DNA of 47,800 nucleotides from NAT127 sp041655035 (GCA_041655035.1 JBAZCN010000011.1:1-47800); one strand, 5' to 3'; counted from the stretch's first letter, positions 1 through 7,871 are shown. Program-made: numbers and translations. The notes: generated by a model not told the origin, from the sequence alone.

Positions 1-49
1 TAAAATCGCAAAAACAGCAAGGATGCTACCCGCTGATCCAGGCGCGGGA

Positions 50-1042
50 TCAGGGTGAATTCAGACGCAGGTCGCCGGAGGCGTCGGTGATCACCACGAT
101 ATCGCTGATGGCGGCAAAACTCCGGAGCCATTCATCGGCCTTATCCAGCCGAATGACGGCGGTGACGCGCATCTCGCCAACGGCTGCGTCGTCCAGGACA
201 ATCGAATGCTCCCCGTAGCGGTTCAGTTCGGACACGATATGGCTGAGAGGCGTATCGACGAAGTTGAACCTACCGTAGCGCCAGGACCCGACACTGGCCG
301 GGTCGACGCTGAGCGCGGGGCCGAGGTCGCCGTCCGACGAATAGCTTGCCCGGGTTCCAGCCTTCACCGCCATCGACTGCGTCTGGCCCTGCTGATCCCG
401 CGTTGTAATGCGAATGGCGCCCTCCGCCACTTCCACCACGGTTGTCCCGAGCACCTTGCGCACGTCAAAACGCGTACCCAGCGCTCGCACTTCGCCATCG
501 CCGGTGTCCACCACAAAAGGTCGCGACGGGTCGCTTGCCACATCGAAAAACGCATGGCCATCGACCAGGATGATATCGCGATGGCGCTTGCCATAGCTGA
601 CCACCAGCTTGCTGGCGCCACCCAGCGTGACCTGTGATCCGTCGGGCAGGGCCACTTCGCGCGGGACGCCGGTCTCGGTGGCGTAGCGCACGGCATCGCG
701 GTCGCCGATGGACGACCCGGCATCGCCGTCGTGATCGCGCAGCACCCCGATGGTCAGCACCGCGACCAACAGCAGTGCCGCCGCCGCGCCGATTGCCGAC
801 AGTGGCGATTGGTGCCAACGGCGGACGGCGGCCCGCGGCGTTGGCGACTGCCGTGGGCTTATCCCAACCCCGTCGCAAGCATGCCAGGCTTCCGTCACCG
901 CCTCGAAGGCATCCCTGTGTTGCGGCGATTGCTCGACCCAATCGAGCACAGTCTGGATCTGCTCGGGCGTAGCCCGCGGATCATTCAGCGCCATGAACTG
1001 TCTTACCGCTTCTGCGCGGACATGGGATCTGATGACTTTCAT
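50..1042 (-). CDS. FecR-family anti-sigma / signal-transducing inner-membrane protein
   Basis: This 330-residue protein has the full FecR layout. An N-terminal cytoplasmic DUF4880-type helical segment (about residues 10-55, including VLDWVEQSPQHRDAF) is followed by one transmembrane helix (about 82-101). A periplasmic FecR domain (REVALPDGSQVTLGGAS to GTRFDVRK) and a C-terminal DUF4974-like segment come next. FecR proteins hold their partner ECF sigma factor and release or activate it when a ligand-loaded TonB receptor contacts the periplasmic part. The start at 1042 is chosen because its ATG overlaps the sigma-factor TGA by four bases, which implies translational coupling; a longer in-frame extension would run deep into the sigma gene. 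A 7-bp inverted repeat (33-39 with 47-53) overlaps the stop codon but lacks a convincing T-run. It is the last gene of the minus-strand cassette. Confidence 0.93.
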   Translation of the reverse strand: MKVIRSHVRAEAVRQFMALNDPRATPEQIQTVLDWVEQSPQHRDAFEAVTEAWHACDGVGISPRQSPTPRAAVRRWHQSPLSAIGAAAALLLVAVLTIGVLRDHDGDAGSSIGDRDAVRYATETGVPREVALPDGSQVTLGGASKLVVSYGKRHRDIILVDGHAFFDVASDPSRPFVVDTGDGEVRALGTRFDVRKVLGTTVVEVAEGAIRITTRDQQGQTQSMAVKAGTRASYSSDGDLGPALSVDPASVGSWRYGRFNFVDTPLSHIVSELNRYGEHSIVLDDAAVGEMRVTAVIRLDKADEWLRSFAAISDIVVITDASGDLRLNSP

Positions 1043-1683
1043 CCTTCGTCCTCCGGGCATCGTTCGTTCTCCGCGCGCTCGAAGAAAGAGACACAATGCG
1101 CCAGCGCGCGGCGCACATACTTTCGCACCATGCTCTCGGTTATCCCCATTCTTTCCGATATCTCCGGATAACCGAGCCCTTCGAATTTGCAAGCGACAAA
1201 GGCTTCCCGGCACTTTCCCGGCAATTGATCGAGCAAGCGCGGTATGGCCTCCAGGGTATGCCGGGCAGCAGCGGAGCGTTCCGGCGACTGGGTGCCGTCA
1301 ACGACATCGATATCGTCGCCGCACGAATCCGGCGCGTTCAGCGACACCTGCTGCGTTCGCCCTCGCGACCGCAGCATATCAGTAGCAATATTGCGGGCGG
1401 TAACGAAGATCAGGGATACGATATTGTCATCGCGCAGCGCAGTCTGCTGCTTCCACAGGCGAAGGAATGCAATCTGTGCCGCATCCTCCGCCTCGGCGAC
1501 AGACCCCAGGCGGGAACGGAGATAGAAAATCAGCCGCGGACGGCATTCGCGGAAGGCCAGCTCCAATGGCGTAACGGCGGCGCCAAACGGCAGCACCACG
1601 GCTTTCTCGTTATCTTCCCGCCCCGATCGAAGCACCCTCTTTCCCACGTTTCCGACCTCCAGATGCCCCGCGTCCCAAGACAT
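1039..1683 (-). CDS. ECF-family RNA polymerase sigma factor (FecI-like)
   Basis: This 214-residue sigma-70-family protein contains region 2 (from LELAFRECRPRLIFYLRSRL through AEDAAQIAFLRLW and VTARNIATDMLR) and region 4 (LPGKCREAFVACKFEGLGYPE then an HTH, ERMGITESMVRKYVRRAL). Such factors direct RNA polymerase to a few promoters, usually that of the cognate TonB receptor. The ATG at 1683 lies 25 bases after the MFS stop codon. A longer in-frame start would overlap the MFS gene by over 100 bases and add a low-complexity N-terminus, so it is rejected. The 3' end overlaps fecR by four bases. Placing sigma and anti-sigma at the end of the operon suggests positive feedback, which is inference. Confidence 0.93.
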   Translation of the reverse strand: MSWDAGHLEVGNVGKRVLRSGREDNEKAVVLPFGAAVTPLELAFRECRPRLIFYLRSRLGSVAEAEDAAQIAFLRLWKQQTALRDDNIVSLIFVTARNIATDMLRSRGRTQQVSLNAPDSCGDDIDVVDGTQSPERSAAARHTLEAIPRLLDQLPGKCREAFVACKFEGLGYPEISERMGITESMVRKYVRRALAHCVSFFERAENERCPEDEG

Positions 1684-1708
1684 TTTCCCGCGACCCGCGA
1701 CTTGCGTG

Positions 1709-2881
1709 CTAATGGCGAACTTCGAGTCCACCCCTTCTGAGGCACAGGAGCATATAAAAGCCCGCGCCAAACGCGGCCGCCGCCCCAAAGCCGAGAAAAA
1801 CCAGCTCCGGCTGCTCGCCCAAGGTGCCACCGCGGACAATCAGTGGAAACACGATAGGCACCCCGTGCAGGATAGCGCTGGTAACCCCGACCGCCTGGCC
1901 CGGTCTGCCGCCGGCGCCGGCCATTGCCGCGGCGCTGATATTGGGGCAGAGCATGCAGAGCGATGCGCCGATCAGCGTCAAGCCGAGAGTGAACACGGCG
2001 ATGGACCCAGCCGTTCCGGCCAGGCCCAGCCCGGCGGCCATCAGCACAAAGCCAATTGCGAAGGTGCCCGCGATGCCCATCCGGGCTACCACATAGCCGT
2101 AGCATACCGCAGACACCATGGCGGCGAATGCCATGATGGACAGCGGCAGTGCAAACAGCGCGGGCTGGGTGACGCCGATGCCAATCAGGTAGAACGGTGC
2201 CAGCATCGGCACGCTGAACATGACAATGCCCGCCAGCGCGGTCGTCGCCATGAGTTTCGCGTCGACCCCGGCGAACAGCGGGCCGGCGCGGCTCAGGGCG
2301 CGCTCGGCCCGCTCGTCAGGGCGGGCGCCACCATGCTTCGGGAGTGCCAGCGCCAGTGGAATCAGCAGGAAGCCCAGCAGGTGAACCATGAAGGCGATCC
2401 GCCAGCCGTAGCCCACCAGTTGGGCGACCACCACAAAGAGCACCATGGCGCCCGCGCTGCCCACCAGGGCGTGGAAGCCGAGCGCCTTGCCGCGCCGCAC
2501 CGGGTCCAGGTAGCTAATGCCGGTGAGGCCAGCGGTGAGTGCCCCGGCAACGCTCACCCCGATGACCGCCCGGCTGACGACCAGCACCTTGAGATCGGCG
2601 AGCAGGCCGCCGGCTGCGCCGACGATGCCAAACAGCATCAATGATGCGACATAGACGGAGCGATAGCCGACGCGGTCGATCACCCGGCCCATCAGCGGCG
2701 CACTGACGGCGAACGAAAACGCGGCGGCGCTGCCGACCAGCCCGGTCAGCATATCGACGTGGCTGTCCACCGAGAAGTAGGCCCGGATCGCCGGCAGCGT
2801 CAGCCCCATGGCGTCGATGGCAGTGGTCGGGATCAGCGCGCTGGCCAGCAGCGCCCAGAGTGCTATCCAGCGCGGATTCAT
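1709..2881 (-). CDS. MFS transporter
   Basis: This roughly 390-residue polytopic protein has about 12 hydrophobic helices. It carries the major-facilitator loop 2-3 motif as GRVIDRVGYRSVYV and a central charged loop (residues around 190-215, KHGGARPDERAERALSR). The first helix starts right after MNPRW, so there is no cleaved signal. MFS proteins move small solutes across the inner membrane by secondary transport. The start at 2881 has AGGA about 8 bases upstream; an alternative ATG at 2899 has GGAAG but almost no spacing. It follows the repeat-containing gap after the Rid gene and precedes the sigma gene. It could import what the TonB receptor delivers to the periplasm or export a product. 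The substrate is not readable from the sequence. Confidence 0.85.
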   Translation of the reverse strand: MNPRWIALWALLASALIPTTAIDAMGLTLPAIRAYFSVDSHVDMLTGLVGSAAAFSFAVSAPLMGRVIDRVGYRSVYVASLMLFGIVGAAGGLLADLKVLVVSRAVIGVSVAGALTAGLTGISYLDPVRRGKALGFHALVGSAGAMVLFVVVAQLVGYGWRIAFMVHLLGFLLIPLALALPKHGGARPDERAERALSRAGPLFAGVDAKLMATTALAGIVMFSVPMLAPFYLIGIGVTQPALFALPLSIMAFAAMVSAVCYGYVVARMGIAGTFAIGFVLMAAGLGLAGTAGSIAVFTLGLTLIGASLCMLCPNISAAAMAGAGGRPGQAVGVTSAILHGVPIVFPLIVRGGTLGEQPELVFLGFGAAAAFGAGFYMLLCLRRGGLEVRH

Positions 2882-3031
2882 CGCCTTTGTCCTATTCATA
2901 CTTCCAGTGCCGGCGGTGTGGCGAGGCGGCCAGCCGCCCCGATTCACCGCCGCTCCATGTTGACTCCAACGAACCACGGCCCCGTCCGGCGCCGGCCAGC
3001 ACGGCCGGGCGCCCTCGAAGGGCGACAACCA

Positions 3032-3078
3032 TCCTTGGCAATACCTCTCCTTGGCAACACAACACCTCTCCTTGGCAA
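3032..3078. repeat. Short direct-repeat array (15-bp unit, 21-bp period)
   Basis: The 15-mer ACCTCTCCTTGGCAA occurs at 3043-3057 and 3064-3078, exactly 21 bases apart. A shorter third copy (TCCTTGGCAA) lies at 3032-3041. Two helical turns of spacing, about 150 bp upstream of the MFS start, would suit an operator on the minus strand, but the array could also be slippage debris. The rest of 2882-3031 shows no gene. Confidence 0.6.
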
Positions 3079-3090
3079 GAGCTATCCGTA

Positions 3091-3232
3091 GAGCCTGTTC
3101 ATCGTTTCTCTGACTGGCGATATCCTCTCATAGGGTGTCACCGGAGACTGGCATCAATCCCGGTGCGCTTCGTGCCTCAGCACACCCTATGGGGCTTCAC
3201 CCGATGCTTCCCGAGAGACTTTGAACAGGCTT
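3091..3232. mobile_element. MITE-like / repeat element with nested inverted repeats
   Basis: A 10-bp perfect terminal inverted repeat (AGCCTGTTCA at 3092-3101, TGAACAGGCT at 3222-3231) is continued inward by matching TCTCT (3107-3111) and AGAGA (3214-3218). Inside is a second perfect 10-bp inverted repeat (CATAGGGTGT at 3129-3138, ACACCCTATG at 3182-3191) around a GGTGCGCTTCGTGCC core that resembles proteobacterial extragenic palindromes. The element is about 140 bp with no coding capacity and sits between the Rid and MFS genes of an otherwise tight operon. No clear target-site duplication is seen. It could be a non-autonomous transposon or simply a structured repeat. Confidence 0.55.
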
Positions 3233-3282
3233 TTGGCGACAGCTGTTCTCTGCATCAGCTGATGATCGGCCCATGGCTGCGG

Positions 3283-3678
3283 TTATTTCATCGCCGTGAC
3301 CTCGATCTCGACGACCAGGCCCGGCAGCCCCAGTCGAGTCACGCCAACCAGCGTCCCCGGAACAGTGACGCCGGCGGCGCGCAAGCGGTCGACATGGGCG
3401 CTGGACTGCATCACGGCGTCGACGTCCAGCGTGTAGATATTCATGCGCACCACGTCGGCCAGGGTAAAATCCGCGGCGCCCAGCAGTTCCTCGACCTTGT
3501 CGAGAGCGGCGCTGATCTGGCCGCTGACATCCTCTGGCGGCACAATCGACTGGCCATTTTCGTTGGGTGCGCACATGCCCGAACAGATCAGCATACGGGT
3601 CGGGTTGGTAACCTCGACAGCCGGTACCGATGCGTATTGGTCCCAGCCTCCCCATGGATCGATGTCACGTCGTTGCAT
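3283..3678 (-). CDS. RidA/YjgF/TdcF (Rid)-family protein, non-canonical active site
   Basis: This 131-residue Rid-fold protein is of normal family length. It has the typical run from MLICSGMCAPNENG, through SGQISAALDKVEELL and FTLADVVRMNIYTLD, to the C-terminal VVEIEVTAMK. Rid proteins form trimers; the RidA subgroup hydrolyses reactive enamines and imines using a conserved Arg in a PARS-type motif. Here that place reads VPGTLVGV, with no Arg. It is therefore probably one of the other Rid subfamilies, often part of catabolic pathways, rather than housekeeping RidA. An AGGAG is well placed before the ATG at 3678. It lies 23 bases after the dioxygenase gene, so the two are probably co-transcribed. 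Confidence 0.88.
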   Translation of the reverse strand: MQRRDIDPWGGWDQYASVPAVEVTNPTRMLICSGMCAPNENGQSIVPPEDVSGQISAALDKVEELLGAADFTLADVVRMNIYTLDVDAVMQSSAHVDRLRAAGVTVPGTLVGVTRLGLPGLVVEIEVTAMK

Positions 3679-3701
3679 TTTTTTCTCCTGGTCAATGAAT
3701 A

Positions 3702-4619
3702 TCAGTCTTCACGATGCCATGTGTAGGATGGCTCCGCGGGAATGTCCGACACCCCCACGTCGCCGGCCGGTAGCCGAAGCGCCATGTAGGGCTCCTCGGT
3801 GTTCAGGTAGCCACAAAACGGCGGCGACATGGCGTAGCCTATCAATTTCTGCACCTGCCGCGGCAGTTGTTCGAGACGCTCCCTCGAGACCGCCAGAAAC
3901 TGGTTTTCCTCCTGGCGCAGCCAGCCCTGAATATAGGTCAGGGAAATGCCGGTTCGGGCCTCGTCCCGGGTGATGTTGGCGCCCCCGCCATGGTAAAGCG
4001 AGCCCAGATAGATAAGTCCGGAGCCCGCCGGCATCTCTACCGGAATGGCCTCTTCAATAGTCGGCTGGCGCACGTCATCCCAAAGATGGCTGCCGGGAAT
4101 CACCATGGTCGCGCCGTTGGCCGCGGTAAAGCGCGACATCGCCTGAAATACCTGAACGGAAACTTCGGTGTCGGCAGGATGGTGGGGATGCCAGTTCATG
4201 TCGTCCCGGTGAAGCAACTGCGCCTTTTCGCCGGGGTGGATCTGCGCGCAGCCGGCCAGGCTGAGCAAAGGCTTGGCGCGCGGCCACTTGCCCTCGCTGT
4301 CGCCGGCCAGCCGCTTGTTGAAGCCGAGAATGGCCTCCGCGGCGCCCAGCAGCTGTGGCTGCAGCATGATGTCGCAAACCGCATCGGTCTTGTCGAGCAG
4401 CCCGAGGATGCGCTTGGTGCGGTTGGGGGCCAGATAGGGGTTGTCGTCGACCTCCAGGAATGCCGCGGCATCCAGGATCGGCGCGATGTCCCGCCAGAAT
4501 GTATCCAGCGTTTTCTGGCCGATCATGCCTTCGATTACCACCCCGCCATCTCTGAGCGTGCATTCGACCACATCGTCCACTGAGTCGTTGACGGTGAGCC
4601 GCTGTAGGTTCATAGCCAT
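3702..4619 (-). CDS. Phytanoyl-CoA dioxygenase (PhyH)-family non-haem Fe(II)/2-oxoglutarate oxygenase
   Basis: This 305-residue cytoplasmic protein belongs to the PhyH group of cupin-fold oxygenases. The iron ligands appear as H137-x-D139 (LLHRDD) and H210 (SLYHGGG). The candidate 2-oxoglutarate-binding Arg is R222 in NITRDEARTG. The family hydroxylates or oxidatively cleaves small organic substrates using Fe(II), O2 and 2-oxoglutarate. The start at 4619 has GAGGAGG six to eight bases upstream. It lies 60 bases after the TonB receptor and 23 before the Rid gene, which implies that it modifies the compound taken up through the receptor. The substrate is unknown; PhyH homologues are too diverse to predict it. 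Confidence 0.9.
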   Translation of the reverse strand: MAMNLQRLTVNDSVDDVVECTLRDGGVVIEGMIGQKTLDTFWRDIAPILDAAAFLEVDDNPYLAPNRTKRILGLLDKTDAVCDIMLQPQLLGAAEAILGFNKRLAGDSEGKWPRAKPLLSLAGCAQIHPGEKAQLLHRDDMNWHPHHPADTEVSVQVFQAMSRFTAANGATMVIPGSHLWDDVRQPTIEEAIPVEMPAGSGLIYLGSLYHGGGANITRDEARTGISLTYIQGWLRQEENQFLAVSRERLEQLPRQVQKLIGYAMSPPFCGYLNTEEPYMALRLPAGDVGVSDIPAEPSYTWHRED

Positions 4620-4679
4620 GTTTCCTCCTCGATTATTTGTCTTCTGGTTGTGTTGTCAGTGAATAGATCGATAGCGCAG

Positions 4680-7352
4680 CTAATCGCCAAAGCGGTATCT
4701 GACGCTGACGCCGTACTGCCGCGGCGCGCCGTGAACCGTTCCGAACAGTCCCAGGGCGGGGCTGTCGATGCTGTCCATCGCCGAGTAATTCTTGTCGAAC
4801 AGGTTGCTGACGAAGGCGCTGATTTCCATGGCTTGATCGGCCAGGCCGCTCCACACAGCCCTGAGATTGACCAGTTCATAGGATTCAAGCTCGCCAAACA
4901 TCAGCGGTCGCTCGGATGTCCAGTAATAATCCGCGGACAGCGTCAAGGCCTGGTCTGCGACCAGCGGCAGCCGGTAGGCGGCGCCGGCGATGAAAGAGCG
5001 CTCCGCGGCCAGAATGAAGGTGATGTCGGTCTGGCTCATGTAGGGGGCCAGTATGGCGGGCGCATCGATGGAGCGCGTCGCGGTCTCGAGGAAACTGCCG
5101 CCCAGGCTCAGCGCCAGTCGTTCAGTGGGGTAGAACTGGATGTCGTAATCAAAGCCGGAGATTCGCGCGCTGCCGCCGTTCTCTATCAGCACACCGCCGT
5201 TTGGGTCGTTGTTGGGATTGCAGTCGCCATCGGGCGTGTAGGGCATCACGCCGTAGACCAGATCGCCGACCACGCAGCCGGGCATGCTTTGGATGCCGCT
5301 GATATTGATCTGGATATCGTCATAGTATCCGATGAACGCCGATGCGTTCAGACGCAGCCGGGTCTGGCCAAGATGCCAGTCCGTCCTCACCCCGAGTTCG
5401 ACATCGGTTACGGTTTCCGGCGCATAGGTCTGGACTGACCGGAGCACCGGGCTGAAGGTCGGGCTGTTCACCCCTCCGGCACGATAGCCGCGACGTGTCG
5501 TCAGGTAGGTGAAGACATCCTCGGTCGCCTGCCAGTCGGCGCCGACCGACCAGGTCGGCGCCGATGAGGTGACGCGGTTGGTGCTCGCCAGCAGGATCTC
5601 GGGATTTTCCGCTGTGCAGCGCGATGGCCTGACGCTGGCGGCGGCCGTTGCGCCGCTGCCGGTGCAGGAGATGATTTCGTCCCAGGTGTAACGAAATCCC
5701 GCGTTGAACTTCAGGCCCCCGACAAAATCGTCGAGATCGTACATGCCGTTGACGAACAACGCTTGGCTTTTCTCTTCGGTGAAGTTGTAGCCAATGGAAC
5801 CGTCATCGCTACCGGGCGTAACGGCGACGGCGGTATCGATGCCGGTCGATCCCACCGGCTCGCTTTCAAGGTAGAAAGCGCCGGCAATCCAGCTGAGCCT
5901 GCCGAATTCGCCCTTGATCTGCAACTCGTTGGAATACTGTTCCACGTCGCTGTAAAAGGCGGCGTTGACGATCTGGAAAGGTGTGCCCGCCGGGATGGTG
6001 CTCGTACCCGTGCTGTACAACAGGCCGACGCCGTCGACATTACTGGTAAATTCGAGATCAGCCCGGCGGTAGCCGAAAATATTGACGACACTGAATGCCT
6101 CGCCGAGCAGCCACTCGGTACGATTGGTTATGCCGAATTTCATTGCCTTGGACACTGGCTTGATATCCGTATGCACCGAGCGGGGCCCGCGCCTGCGCTG
6201 TTCGGCCAGGGCTTCCGCTGCCGCCGCTCTCAGCCCGAGCATGTCCAACAAGCTCTCGTCGGGATAGATATCGTCGAGCACCACCGCGGATCCGTGGTCA
6301 TCGCTTCGGTAGTAGTCGACTATCAGGTCGTTGCGCAGCGAGTCGGAAGGCTCGACCAACAGCGAGAGCCGCAGCGAACGGGAATCGATGTCGTCGAGAT
6401 CGCCGGTTCCGGACAGGTTGCGGGTATAGCCATCGCGCCTGTTGTACTGACCGGCAATCCGCAGTGCGGCAAAGTCGTCGCGTATCGGCAGGGTAATGGC
6501 GCCTTCAAGCTGTCTGTCGTCGTACCGGCCAAAGGTGCCCTCCACATAACCCTCGACCTCATAGCCCGGCGCGGTCGGGTAGTAGAGCACCGCGCCACCA
6601 GTGGTGTTGCGGCCAAACAGGGTTCCCTGGGGTCCCTTCAGCACCTGGACCGAACTCATGTCATAGGTCGTCGAGCTGCTGCCGAAAGTGGGCGACGGCA
6701 CCTCGGCAAAATAGCTGACGACGGCCGGCGCGCCGGTCCCACTCAGCGCCTTCGACTGGCCGCGAATGGCGTAGACTGGGTTCTCGCGGTTGTTGGACCC
6801 CAGCAGGAACACGCCGGGCACCTTCATCATCAGATCCGACGTCTGCGCGATCGATGCGCGGCGCAGGGCCTCGGAATCAAAGGCGCTGATGGTCACCGGC
6901 ACCGACTGCAGCCGCTCCGCCTGACGCCTCGCGGTCACCACCACCTCCTCGATGTGCATGCCGGCTTCCCGCCGCCCTTCGGTCGCCTGGCCGGGCACAG
7001 GGCGGGGCACTTCCTGCGGCGCAATGGTCACCGTGTCGCTGGTGACCCAGTTGGCCCGCAGTCCCAGGCCATCGATCAGTACCTCCAACGCCTGCCGCGC
7101 ACTGTAATTCCCGACAACCGCATGCGCCGTCAGGCCGTGAACACTGTCCGCCTTCATCGCAACCTGTACCCCCGCCTGCTCGGCGAACACTATCAGCGCG
7201 GCCGCCAGATCCTGAGACTGAACATCGAAAGAGCGGATTGGTTGCGGCGACGGATCTCGATCCGCAGCGTGCAGATGAAATGCCGCCAGCACCGCCAGCG
7301 GAAACAAGAGCGATATAAGCAAGCGTTCACGGGACGATTGTTTGACTGCCAT
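4680..7352 (-). CDS. TonB-dependent receptor with STN signalling domain
   Basis: This 890-residue outer-membrane receptor begins with a signal peptide (about 1-30, ending HLHAA) and an STN domain (about 38-112, IRSFDVQSQDLAAALIVFAEQ onward), the periplasmic module that signals to FecR. A TonB box (I134-EEVVVTA) and plug domain (SVPVTISAFDSEALRR to IRGQ and beyond) follow, then a long beta-barrel with many aromatic-ended strands. The STN domain marks it as a transducer as well as a transporter, matching the sigma/FecR pair at the far end of the cassette. An AGGGTGA lies upstream of the ATG at 7352. Closest in type to receptors of TonB-rich gammaproteobacteria and sphingomonads. The ligand is unknown, and siderophore uptake should not be assumed given the enzymes next to it. 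Confidence 0.95.
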   Translation of the reverse strand: MAVKQSSRERLLISLLFPLAVLAAFHLHAADRDPSPQPIRSFDVQSQDLAAALIVFAEQAGVQVAMKADSVHGLTAHAVVGNYSARQALEVLIDGLGLRANWVTSDTVTIAPQEVPRPVPGQATEGRREAGMHIEEVVVTARRQAERLQSVPVTISAFDSEALRRASIAQTSDLMMKVPGVFLLGSNNRENPVYAIRGQSKALSGTGAPAVVSYFAEVPSPTFGSSSTTYDMSSVQVLKGPQGTLFGRNTTGGAVLYYPTAPGYEVEGYVEGTFGRYDDRQLEGAITLPIRDDFAALRIAGQYNRRDGYTRNLSGTGDLDDIDSRSLRLSLLVEPSDSLRNDLIVDYYRSDDHGSAVVLDDIYPDESLLDMLGLRAAAAEALAEQRRRGPRSVHTDIKPVSKAMKFGITNRTEWLLGEAFSVVNIFGYRRADLEFTSNVDGVGLLYSTGTSTIPAGTPFQIVNAAFYSDVEQYSNELQIKGEFGRLSWIAGAFYLESEPVGSTGIDTAVAVTPGSDDGSIGYNFTEEKSQALFVNGMYDLDDFVGGLKFNAGFRYTWDEIISCTGSGATAAASVRPSRCTAENPEILLASTNRVTSSAPTWSVGADWQATEDVFTYLTTRRGYRAGGVNSPTFSPVLRSVQTYAPETVTDVELGVRTDWHLGQTRLRLNASAFIGYYDDIQINISGIQSMPGCVVGDLVYGVMPYTPDGDCNPNNDPNGGVLIENGGSARISGFDYDIQFYPTERLALSLGGSFLETATRSIDAPAILAPYMSQTDITFILAAERSFIAGAAYRLPLVADQALTLSADYYWTSERPLMFGELESYELVNLRAVWSGLADQAMEISAFVSNLFDKNYSAMDSIDSPALGLFGTVHGAPRQYGVSVRYRFGD

Positions 7353-7561
7353 CGGAGATCACCCTTTTATCTGGCCAGCGCCGGCATGGCACAGGCTGTA
7401 ATTCTTATTGACTGACAGAGCTATAACGAGCCAGCAAGCGATTCTGGGAATTATTTCAGCGACGGAGCGGATCGGGACCACAACATCGCGAGAGCAGCAA
7501 GCCCGTCGCAACAGCCTGCGGCGACAGCGGGGGATATCGCCGGCCCATGGGGCGGCTCCAC

Positions 7562-7592
7562 AAAAAAACAAAAAAAACCTTGATATACAAGG
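7562..7592 (-). terminator. Rho-independent terminator
   Basis: Read on the minus strand, a CCTTG/CAAGG stem with a 5-base loop (7578-7592) is followed by eight T and then, after one G, seven more T (7577 down to 7562). It lies between the tRNA-Ser transcript and the TonB-receptor promoter region and would insulate the two. The remaining stretch 7353-7561 upstream of the receptor holds no gene and presumably its promoter, which I could not assign with confidence. Confidence 0.75.
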
Positions 7593-7602
7593 CTTTGATC
7601 GA

Positions 7603-7625
7603 TTGATTTGGCGGCGTGGGAGGGT
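7603..7625 (-). repeat. Second, imperfect copy of the tRNA-Ser 3' end
   Basis: The plus-strand string TTGATTTGGCGG followed after three bases by GGGAGGG matches the tRNA-Ser 3' end and its trailer at 7779-7797 in the same orientation. It lies about 175 bp downstream of the tRNA in its transcription direction. The sequence between (7626-7740) has several small hairpins, including a 7-bp stem AAAACGC/GCGTTTT at 7690-7707, and no gene. Such 3'-end duplications are typical scars of tRNA-targeted integration or of tandem tRNA loss. Confidence 0.5.
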
Positions 7626-7738
7626 TTGATGATTTTGGCCTTATAGGTCGAAATCACCCCTTGGGGCTGCGTCGCTACGCTCCTTGTCCAAAACGCTGCC
7701 GCGTTTTGTCGAACCGGAGGGTTCTCGCCCAGGCGAAA

Positions 7739-7788
7739 ACCGCCAAATCAAAAAACCCGGCACAGGCCGGGTTCTTTGATTTGGCGGT
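7739..7788 (-). terminator. Terminator of tRNA-Ser, part of an extended inverted repeat
   Basis: The core is an 8-bp stem AACCCGGC/GCCGGGTT (7754-7761 and 7766-7773) with an ACAG loop and, on the minus strand, a T-run at 7755-7750. Outside the core, a further perfect 14-bp inverted repeat (7739-7752 with 7775-7788) extends through the CCA end and half of the acceptor stem of the tRNA. The tRNA 3' end can therefore pair with its own trailer. Confidence 0.8.
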
Positions 7789-7871
7789 GAGGGAGGGATT
7801 CGAACCCTCGATAGGGATTAACCTATACACACTTTCCAGGCGTGCTCCTTCAACCGCTCGGACACCTCACC
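7782..7871 (-). tRNA. tRNA-Ser (anticodon GGA)
   Basis: Minus-strand 90-nt class II tRNA with encoded CCA. The acceptor stem is GGTGAGG paired with CCTCACC, followed by discriminator G and CCA. The anticodon arm CACGC-CTGGAAA-GTGTG gives GGA. It has a long variable arm and a GGTTCGAATCC T-loop. The sequence is very close to the enterobacterial tRNA-Ser(GGA), which reads UCC and UCU codons. A strong terminator follows. Confidence 0.97.

Noticed and set aside
4680..7352. Calling the receptor a ferric-siderophore (FecA-type) receptor
   Set aside because: The STN domain and FecIR pair show signalling, not ligand type. The linked oxygenase, Rid and MFS genes point away from a plain iron system, and no ligand-specific motif is visible.
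5763..7415. Very long plus-strand open frame opposite the TonB receptor
   Set aside because: A shadow of the GC-rich codon pattern of the receptor; the translation has no family features. The same applies to long frames opposite glgB, treS, glgE, malQ and treY.
7353..7560. A FecI-type promoter before the TonB receptor (GAAATAATTC-like stretch on the minus strand)
   Set aside because: The -35-like string has no matching -10 at the right spacing that I can defend by eye, so no promoter feature was given.
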